Assembly (NCBI RefSeq): GCF_000003605.2
Contig: NW_003135839.1
Coordinates: 95,786-128,804, forward strand
Origin: Saccoglossus kowalevskii
Taxonomy: Eukaryota > Hemichordata > Enteropneusta > Harrimaniidae
Direction: 5' to 3'
DNA length: 33,019 nucleotides
Below are positions 32,301-33,019 of the stretch, piece after piece. Below the pieces are notes generated by a model. It was not told the origin of the DNA and searched no databases. It saw only the letters and a list, made by a program, of their open reading frames with translations. The position numbers were made by a program, and so were the translations under genes. The number at the start of each line of letters is the position of its first letter. The stretch's first letter is position 1.

Positions 32301-32544
32301 ACACGATCGATTGTGCCTTTAAATTTGGGGGAAATCGTTACTTACTTCTGCCGCGCTGTCGAATCTTCAAGAAAGCCTCTGTCATTTCTTCTGATGACAT
32401 CTGGTCCCGTAATTTAATGGTGTCTCCGAGGCTGATGTTGTTTGCTCGGAATGACGTCTGCACGGCAGTAGTAGCGTAAACACAAAAATCCACTGATTCC
32501 GAGTAAACCATCACGCCCAACCTCCAACCAAATTGATTGAATAT
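1401..32544 (-). CDS. Receptor-type (membrane) guanylate cyclase, partial at both ends, 19 exons
   Basis: Converts GTP to cGMP at the inner face of the plasma membrane in response to an extracellular ligand (family knowledge). Joining the 19 exons listed below gives 2610 nt, 870 codons. Numbering from the first visible codon: ANF-receptor-type ectodomain 1-295, transmembrane helix about 299-322, juxtamembrane 323-342, kinase-homology domain 343-636, coiled-coil hinge 637-683, cyclase domain 684-870. All 18 introns are GT..AG and all phases match, which argues for an intact gene. Sequons NIS, NYT, NKT and NET lie in the ectodomain. The catalytic set is complete: metal Asp 710 and 754, guanine-selecting Glu 750 and Cys 822, Asn 829, Arg 833. 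The N-terminus lies beyond 33019. The C-terminal piece that normally follows (GKG..TYWL type) was not found and is probably below position 1. The ortholog (NPR-A/B-like or egg-peptide-receptor-like) cannot be settled here, so no symbol is given. Confidence 0.95.
2265..2538 (-). CDS. Guanylate cyclase exon 18: catalytic core
   Basis: Residues 749-839 plus one base. Acceptor TTTCAAAG|GTT after a T-rich tract, donor GAGG|GTAAGT. Begins [15 protein letters not shown] (Glu 750 selects guanine, Asp 754 binds metal), continues [17 protein letters not shown], then [19 protein letters not shown]. Cys 822 is the second guanine contact; Asn 829 and Arg 833 stabilise the transition state. Glu and Cys together indicate GTP rather than ATP specificity (family knowledge). 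Confidence 0.97.
3749..3966. repeat. 46-bp minisatellite
   Basis: Four tandem units of 46, 46, 47 and 46 bp start at 3765, 3811, 3857 and 3904, with partial units at each end. A typical unit runs GATGATCCRYGCAGATAYGT, then CAGSAGATATRTCA and CCACAGGCCT. Units differ by 15-30 %, so the array is old. It lies in the 3.2-kb intron between exons 17 and 18. Confidence 0.85.
5018..5525 (+). mobile_element. About 500-bp insert inside the MITE, possible solo LTR
   Basis: The boundaries are inferred by comparison with the uninterrupted copy at 20857-20924. CGTG flanks both sides (5014-5017 and 5526-5529) and could be a 4-bp target duplication. The insert contains a promoter-like block (separate entry). 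Size, promoter and 4-bp duplication would fit a solo LTR, but the ends are not a clear TG..CA, so the class is uncertain. Confidence 0.5.
5066..5285 (+). promoter_or_regulatory. Heat-shock-type promoter block: three HSE motifs, TATA, initiator-like site
   Basis: HSE-type inverted pentamers occur at 5066-5080 (AGAATGTTCTAGAAC), 5097-5109 (GGAATATTCTAGA) and 5169-5183 (GGAACATTCTAGAAA). TATATATA follows at 5248-5255. TCAGATC, which fits an animal initiator, is centred about 30 bp further at 5280. The spacing is that of an RNA polymerase II promoter firing rightwards, antisense to the cyclase gene. HSF binding and activity are inference. Confidence 0.6.
5728..5796 (-). CDS. Guanylate cyclase exon 17: catalytic domain
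   Basis: 23 codons, residues 726-748, phase 0 both sides. Acceptor CTAG|GTAGTG, donor AAG|GTATTT. Reads [20 protein letters not shown] and VYK, the invariant 'VV.LLNDLYT.FD.II..FDVYK' block. Confidence 0.96.
5960..6083 (-). CDS. Guanylate cyclase exon 16: start of catalytic domain
   Basis: Residues 684-725. Acceptor TGTGCAG|A, donor CAA|GTAAGT. Reads [20 protein letters not shown] then FFSDIVGFT, with the first metal-binding Asp at 710, and STPMQ. The intron that follows is only 163 bp. Confidence 0.97.
6170..6270. repeat. AT-rich short-period repeat
   Basis: Variants of ATATTTCAAACAYAT and GTATTTAAAATATAT recur several times. The same type of sequence returns at 7680-8035, on the far side of the Gypsy relic. 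Confidence 0.5.
6496..7585 (+). pseudogene. Decayed Gypsy-type LTR retrotransposon (gag and integrase fragments)
   Basis: Pieces in proper gag-to-pol order, broken by stops, frameshifts and deletions. 6496-6695 resembles Gypsy Gag: [20 protein letters not shown], a stop at 6655, then [11 protein letters not shown] in another frame. About 6925-6990 may be the end of the RNase H region (weak). 7098-7320 resembles the integrase HHCC zinc-binding region: [20 protein letters not shown], then after a shift [17 protein letters not shown]. 7474-7585 resembles the integrase C-terminal part: [13 protein letters not shown]. Protease, reverse transcriptase and LTRs are not seen. It sits in the intron between exons 15 and 16. 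Confidence 0.85.
7680..8035. repeat. AT-rich short-period repeat, second block
   Basis: Repeated variants of GTATTTCAAAATAT, TATTTTCAAYACAT and TTAAACRYATTT, like the block at 6170-6270. The two blocks flank the Gypsy relic. Confidence 0.5.
8343..8483 (-). CDS. Guanylate cyclase exon 15: dimerisation hinge
   Basis: Residues 637-683. Acceptor ATTTTAG|A, donor CCTCC|GTAAGT. Reads [20 protein letters not shown], then LVNARTQEL and LLYRMLP. This is the coiled-coil signalling helix that joins the pseudokinase to the cyclase and holds the dimer (family knowledge). Confidence 0.96.
8484..9360. other. Intron between exons 14 and 15
   Basis: 877 bp without recognisable coding or mobile sequence. A short TA run lies at about 9031-9042. 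Confidence 0.6.
9361..9535 (-). CDS. Guanylate cyclase exon 14: end of kinase-homology domain
   Basis: Residues 579-636. Acceptor TTTCAG|AT, donor GACA|GTAAGT. Reads [18 protein letters not shown], then SEVPELRP and [12 protein letters not shown]. The usual Cys-Trp of the kinase αH-αI region ('CW..DP..RP') is Ser-Leu here, and the aromatic after RP is Cys. Confidence 0.93.
10348..10500 (-). CDS. Guanylate cyclase exon 13: kinase-homology C-lobe
   Basis: Residues 528-578 plus one base. Acceptor AATATAG|AA, donor AAAG|GTACGT. Reads [20 protein letters not shown] then [14 protein letters not shown] and RRGPF, the 'LWTAPELL' and 'D+YSFG+ILQE' blocks. It follows exon 12 across a 5.8-kb intron containing an assembly gap, but phases agree. 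Confidence 0.94.
10501..11774. other. Start of the 5.8-kb intron 12, nothing recognised
   Basis: Apart from the assembly gap I see no gene, repeat family or regulatory site. The exon 12/13 phases match, so no coding exon is required here. Confidence 0.55.
10874..10923. other. Assembly gap of 50 N
   Basis: A run of exactly 50 N, probably a placeholder of unknown true length. It lies in the intron between exons 12 and 13. Confidence 0.99.
11775..12057. repeat. 152-bp tandem duplication
   Basis: 11775-11926 and 11927-12057 are about 93 % identical over their shared part (for example CACTAGTATATCAAACCATT in both). The second copy lacks about 25 bp (the block AAGCTGTGTAGTGTAGACTA and neighbours at about 11890-11914), apparently lost between short GCA direct repeats. 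Confidence 0.9.
12682..13434. mobile_element. Possible degraded DNA transposon with imperfect terminal repeats
   Basis: Left end CAATAGCTATGTTTCCACTA (12682) and the inverted right end CATTAGCGTTGTACTCACTA (13434) agree at about two thirds of positions, sharing TAGC, TGT and CACTAA. The interior contains an uninterrupted 129-codon plus-strand frame at 12942-13331 with no domain I recognise. No target duplication is clear. The element class is unassigned. Confidence 0.35.
13435..14246. other. Intron sequence between two elements
   Basis: No gene found. A CRE motif TGACGTCA lies at 13649-13656, followed closely by TGACGTAG. Otherwise featureless. Confidence 0.5.
14247..14385. repeat. Left terminal inverted repeat of the MULE-type element
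   Basis: Inverted relative to the arms at 15320-15489 and 16848-17011. Runs from CAATCTGATT to about GATGCTTATG. Its middle is a T-rich tract of variable length among copies. Confidence 0.85.
14459..15150 (+). other. Transcription-unit-like cassette inside the MULE-type element
   Basis: On the plus strand, in order: CRE motif TGACGTCA (14461-14468 region), the start AAAATGGCGGATTATACC (ATG at about 14505, open for only 8 codons), a donor-like CG|GTAAGTT at 14544, an acceptor-like TTCCATTCTAG ending 14994, and AATAAA at 15145-15150. If used, the spliced product would be a short, largely non-coding RNA. It could be a captured host 5' exon, but no source is identifiable here. Confidence 0.35.
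15320..15489. repeat. Right terminal inverted repeat of the MULE-type element
   Basis: Starts near GCGTCGGATCAGAT, contains TAGGGCGGAATT, an A-rich tract and AGCCAAAATAATTAAAGCCC, and ends TTTTAATCAGATTG followed directly by the 9-bp duplication. Confidence 0.85.
15775..16238. mobile_element. Foldback element with about 60-bp inverted arms
   Basis: Left arm 15775-15834 (CACCTTAGGGAGAACGTC, then CGATGTCAGATAAAA) and right arm 16180-16238 read in reverse (CACATAAGGGACAACATC, then CAATGTCGGATAAAA) are about 80 % similar and both end in CTTTAGTTT. Each arm is followed inward by a G-rich run (GGGGGTGGGGG; CAGTGGGGGTAGGGGGG). No protein domain is recognised between them. A 109-codon frame covering 15568-15897 overlaps the left arm and is probably incidental. 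Confidence 0.6.
16315..16519 (-). CDS. Guanylate cyclase exon 12: pseudokinase active-site region
   Basis: Residues 460-527 plus one base. Acceptor TTTATAG|GGC, donor CAC|GTATGT. Reads [20 protein letters not shown] (the kinase HRD replaced by HG at 472-473, so no catalytic Asp), then [15 protein letters not shown] (DFG replaced by DYG, Asp 492). Both changes are normal for receptor cyclases and indicate an ATP-sensing rather than phosphorylating domain. A strong hairpin sits just upstream of its acceptor. Confidence 0.95.
16547..16614. repeat. Near-perfect hairpin, 30-bp arms and 8-base loop
   Basis: 16547-16576 and 16585-16614 are inverted repeats with one mismatch; the loop is ACGATAGC. 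The arms begin GGATCTTATTTC and end CAGAATATCTGT. In the cyclase transcript it lies about 26-93 nt before the exon 12 acceptor, where a branch point would be expected. Confidence 0.9.
16848..17011. repeat. Orphan third arm of the MULE-type repeat
   Basis: Same orientation as 15320-15489 and closely similar: CAGATGTAGGTAGGGCGGAA, A-rich tract, AGCCAAAATAATTAAAGCCC, then ATCAGATTTTAATCAGATTG. No opposing arm and no matching 9-bp flank (right flank is TTCGTGAGC), so it is a solo arm or deletion derivative. Confidence 0.85.
17012..19537. other. Remainder of intron 11, nothing recognised
   Basis: About 2.5 kb of AT-rich sequence. The only structure noted is a short direct duplication of ATAAAATCTCCAATGAC at 17373-17408. 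The exon 11/12 phase match means no coding exon is needed here. Confidence 0.55.
19538..19609 (-). CDS. Guanylate cyclase exon 11: kinase-homology domain
   Basis: 24 codons, residues 436-459. Acceptor TTTGCAG|GAT, donor GAG|GTATTA. Reads [20 protein letters not shown] and DLIE, matching the 'DIL....I.LDW.F..S...D+++G' helix of the pseudokinase. Confidence 0.94.
19862..19966 (-). CDS. Guanylate cyclase exon 10: kinase-homology domain
   Basis: 35 codons, residues 401-435, phase 0 at both ends. Acceptor TTCCCAG|ATG, donor TCT|GTAAGT. Reads [20 protein letters not shown] then AYCPKGSLS, the family's 'MR...H.N...F.GAC' and 'EYCP+GSL' blocks. Confidence 0.94.
20639..20812 (-). CDS. Guanylate cyclase exon 9: kinase-homology domain N-lobe
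   Basis: 58 codons, residues 343-400, phase 0 at both ends. Acceptor TTTATAG|CTG, donor ACG|GTACGT. A Ser-rich stretch ([10 protein letters not shown]) occupies the place where NPR-type cyclases carry regulatory phosphosites (family knowledge). Then [15 protein letters not shown]: the position of the kinase ATP-anchoring Lys (VAIK) is Arg 381. Ends NIEELKT. Confidence 0.92.
20857..20924. mobile_element. MITE copy 2, left end missing
   Basis: Contains GTCGGTCGATACTCCCGCTG, TTCGTGCACACTTT and the right terminal repeat GAGGTATCCTCGTAATAACC (20904-20924), matching the MITE at 4946-5557 but without its insert and without the left terminal repeat. It lies about 45 bp upstream of the exon 9 acceptor in gene direction. 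Confidence 0.7.
21792..21849 (-). CDS. Guanylate cyclase exon 8: juxtamembrane segment
   Basis: Residues 323-342, only 58 nt. Acceptor GTTGAAG|A, donor CAG|GTATTT. Reads [19 protein letters not shown], corresponding to the family's 'E..L..MLW+I+WE++' linker after the membrane. Phase 2-to-0 fit with both neighbours supports this small exon. Confidence 0.88.
22056..22137 (-). CDS. Guanylate cyclase exon 7: transmembrane helix
   Basis: Residues 296-322. Acceptor CCCCAG|AC, donor TACAG|GTATGT. After Asp-Asn-Ser comes an uncharged run, [19 protein letters not shown] and a few more residues, about 24 long and ending in Tyr-Arg. This is the only plausible membrane span in the visible protein and separates ligand-binding from intracellular domains. 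Confidence 0.93.
22410..22655. repeat. About 31-bp minisatellite
   Basis: Degenerate tandem units of 30-32 bp, clearest from 22495 to 22655, with consensus near GTGATGTCATCATTTTGTGT followed by GTTTYAGAGCAT. At least five units are recognisable, with more diverged ones to the left. It lies in the intron between exons 6 and 7. Confidence 0.8.
22880..22994 (-). CDS. Guanylate cyclase exon 6: membrane-proximal ectodomain
   Basis: Residues 258-295 plus one base. Acceptor TTATTAG|ATA, chosen because it restores phase 0 after exon 5. The donor is ACTG|GTAAGT. Reads [20 protein letters not shown] then [10 protein letters not shown], the family's 'I.W..G....P.D.P.CGF...C' region. The two Cys flank the juxtamembrane loop and NET is a sequon. 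Confidence 0.9.
22995..24949. other. Intron between exons 5 and 6, nothing recognised
   Basis: Nearly 2 kb without recognisable coding or mobile sequence. A small inverted repeat GATGAT..ATCATC flanks a T-run at 23876-23898. A GC-richer island with several CpG lies at about 24780-24850. Confidence 0.55.
24950..25077 (-). CDS. Guanylate cyclase exon 5: ectodomain
   Basis: Residues 215-257. Acceptor TTTACAG|GT ATG, donor CGG|GTAAGT. Reads [20 protein letters not shown] then GHMEVVAES, the family's 'G.V..D.NGDR..DY...D' segment near the end of the ligand-binding fold. The (TAA)n tail of a non-LTR element lies about 36 bp upstream of the acceptor. Confidence 0.94.
25114..25168. repeat. (TAA)n microsatellite, tail of a non-LTR element
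   Basis: About 18 TAA units. On the minus strand this is a (TTA)n run directly following ...GCGCAATAAAG, which is how many non-LTR retrotransposons end. Confidence 0.9.
25169..25800 (-). pseudogene. 3' fragment of a non-LTR retrotransposon (LINE)
   Basis: The minus-strand frame 25672-25370, extendable upstream without ATG to about 25735, reads [20 protein letters not shown], then ERTCKKCNS and [10 protein letters not shown]. This is the zinc-knuckle-like C-terminal tail that follows the reverse transcriptase in many animal LINEs. Just upstream, the related [12 protein letters not shown] lies in a different frame, so the ORF is broken by a shift near 25736. The 3' end at the TTA repeat gives the same orientation. 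The element is 5'-truncated and dead. Confidence 0.75.
26040..26175 (-). CDS. Guanylate cyclase exon 4: ectodomain
   Basis: Residues 170-214 plus one base. Acceptor TATATAG|GGT, donor CATG|GTAAGT. Reads [19 protein letters not shown] then [10 protein letters not shown], the 'LHDAV.LYA.ALN.TL..GG...DG' signature of ANF-receptor domains. NKT is a sequon. A GC-rich MITE ends about 56 bp upstream of this acceptor. Confidence 0.94.
26232..26558. mobile_element. MITE with 16-bp perfect inverted ends, TA-flanked
   Basis: TATCCTCGGGGGCGGA (26232-26247) is repeated exactly in inverted form at 26543-26558. The outer TA on each side is the likely target duplication, as in Tc1/mariner-type MITEs. The interior is GC-richer than the surrounding intron. 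An open 120-codon frame (26210-26572) spans the element and both ends; it resembles no protein I know and is probably fortuitous. Confidence 0.75.
26559..30710. other. Remainder of intron 3
   Basis: About 4.1 kb, mostly featureless AT-rich sequence apart from the TTG repeat. Small inverted repeats occur at 29781-29803 (ACCATCAT..ATGATGGT) and around 29973-30000 (TTTCATGTCATGAAA). A 98-codon minus-strand frame at 27639-27343 has no recognisable domain. Confidence 0.5.
29305..29349. repeat. (TTG)15 microsatellite
   Basis: Fifteen perfect TTG units following TACTGAAATAA. A TTA-rich stretch precedes it. It could be the tail of a plus-strand non-LTR element, but no coding remnant supports that. 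Confidence 0.95.
30711..30818 (-). CDS. Guanylate cyclase exon 3: ectodomain
   Basis: Exactly 36 codons, residues 134-169, phase 0 on both sides. Acceptor TTGTAG, donor CGA|GTATGT. Reads SNEEIDEFL...AEPPFNYTL, matching the family's 'S.EE...F.......PPFN' stretch. NYT is a sequon. Confidence 0.9.
31079..31278 (-). CDS. Guanylate cyclase exon 2: ectodomain
   Basis: Residues 67-133. Acceptor TTTTCAG|TT, donor ACG|GTATGG. Reads VIFCTTN...[17 protein letters not shown], the family's 'CT....R..ML.AHE.GMT.GDYVF' block, then PWEMGDDRD and [10 protein letters not shown]. This block is one of the best conserved in ANF-receptor ectodomains and makes the family call secure. Confidence 0.93.
31279..32345. 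other. Intron between exons 1 and 2, nothing recognised
   Basis: About 1.07 kb of AT-rich sequence with no coding, repeat or regulatory signal that I can support. Confidence 0.6.
32346..32544 (-). CDS. Guanylate cyclase exon 1 of those visible: ectodomain
   Basis: Residues 1-66 plus one base. The acceptor is TCTTAG before ATA TTC and the donor is A|GTAAGT. It begins [17 protein letters not shown], matching the strand and helix of the periplasmic-binding-protein-like fold that follows a preceding 'AL..F.W' segment. It contains the sequon NIS and ends LKIRQRGR, leading into the strand of the next exon (split Ile codon). More 5' exons must lie beyond the window. Confidence 0.9.
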
Positions 32545-32718
32545 CTAAGACACGGGGCAATGAATTATTAGTATTATTTTTACAGGTGTAAGGGGTTAAA
32601 ATAATTACATACTACTATGTGTAATCCATCGATCAGTGTAATTACAAATGGCAAATCATTTTTATATTGATAATGCTATAATAATATACTATTAAAGTAA
32701 TGGTCGCATGGTTTAATT

Positions 32719-32741
32719 ACACACACACACACACACACACA

Positions 32742-32773
<32 letters not shown>
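32719..32773. repeat. (AC)n microsatellite
   Basis: About 27 AC units with one CC interruption near 32744. It lies upstream of the first visible exon. Confidence 0.95.
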
Positions 32774-32776
<3 letters not shown>

Positions 32777-32804
32777 TTGTATTGCAATATGTTCCGAGGA
32801 CTTC

Positions 32805-32970
32805 ATTGGATTAACTTTTAATATAGTTGAATTAACTTTTAATATAGTTGCGATATGAACTCGATTAAAACGCGTTCCTATATAGGGTTGCGTTTTAATT
32901 GGAGTTTAATTAAACTCAATTACAATGCAATACAATGGAGAATTGCATTTTAATTAAGTTTAATTAAACA
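32805..32970. repeat. Short direct and palindromic repeats
   Basis: ATTAACTTTTAATATAGTTG is present twice in tandem at about 32811-32850. The 16-bp perfect palindrome GAGTTTAATTAAACTC lies at 32902-32917, and its core GTTTAATTAAAC recurs at 32958-32969. Confidence 0.7.
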
Positions 32971-33019
32971 AGAGTTGAATATCCGGTGACTGAACATAGA
33001 AATGTTTGCGAAGCTTAGG

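Overview
The window comes from an animal genome, most likely a marine invertebrate. It is AT-rich, with short coding exons bounded by GT..AG introns and introns full of transposon debris. I cannot name the phylum from the sequence. There is one host gene, on the minus strand, running through almost the whole window with both ends open. It is a single-pass membrane (receptor-type) guanylate cyclase of the natriuretic-peptide-receptor / speract-receptor family. Nineteen coding exons can be placed between 32544 (most upstream) and 1401 (most downstream). Every junction is phase-compatible, and together they give 870 contiguous codons with no stop or frameshift. The signal peptide, first half of the ectodomain and the extreme C-terminus are not in the window.

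Layout in gene direction (right to left): 32544-22880, six exons for the membrane-proximal half of the ligand-binding ectodomain; 22137-22056, the transmembrane helix; 21849-9361, juxtamembrane segment and kinase-homology (pseudokinase) domain in seven exons; 8483-8343, dimerisation hinge coiled coil; 6083-1401, class III cyclase catalytic domain in four exons. All residues expected for GTP cyclisation are present (two metal Asp, guanine-selecting Glu and Cys, Asn and Arg). The kinase domain lacks the catalytic Asp and the usual ATP-anchoring Lys. The expected product binds a ligand outside the cell and makes cGMP inside.

The introns hold the rest: a decayed Gypsy-type LTR retrotransposon (6496-7585), a non-LTR retrotransposon 3' end with a TAA-repeat tail (25114-25800), a TA-flanked MITE with 16-bp inverted repeats (26232-26558), a two-copy MITE family (4946-5557 and 20857-20924), a foldback element (15775-16238), a possible degraded DNA transposon (12682-13434), two minisatellites, a 152-bp tandem duplication, three microsatellites and a 50-N assembly gap.

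Three items deserve a second look. (1) A 1243-bp element at 14247-15489 has inverted repeats of about 140 bp and a perfect 9-bp target duplication, as in Mutator-like elements. It encloses a CRE motif, a short ATG exon, splice-site-like signals and a poly(A) signal. (2) An insert of about 500 bp at 5018-5525 carries three heat-shock-element motifs, a TATA box and an initiator-like site, nested inside a MITE. (3) A near-perfect 30-bp-arm hairpin at 16547-16614 lies just upstream of a kinase-domain splice acceptor. I see no CRISPR array, operon, tRNA or rRNA.
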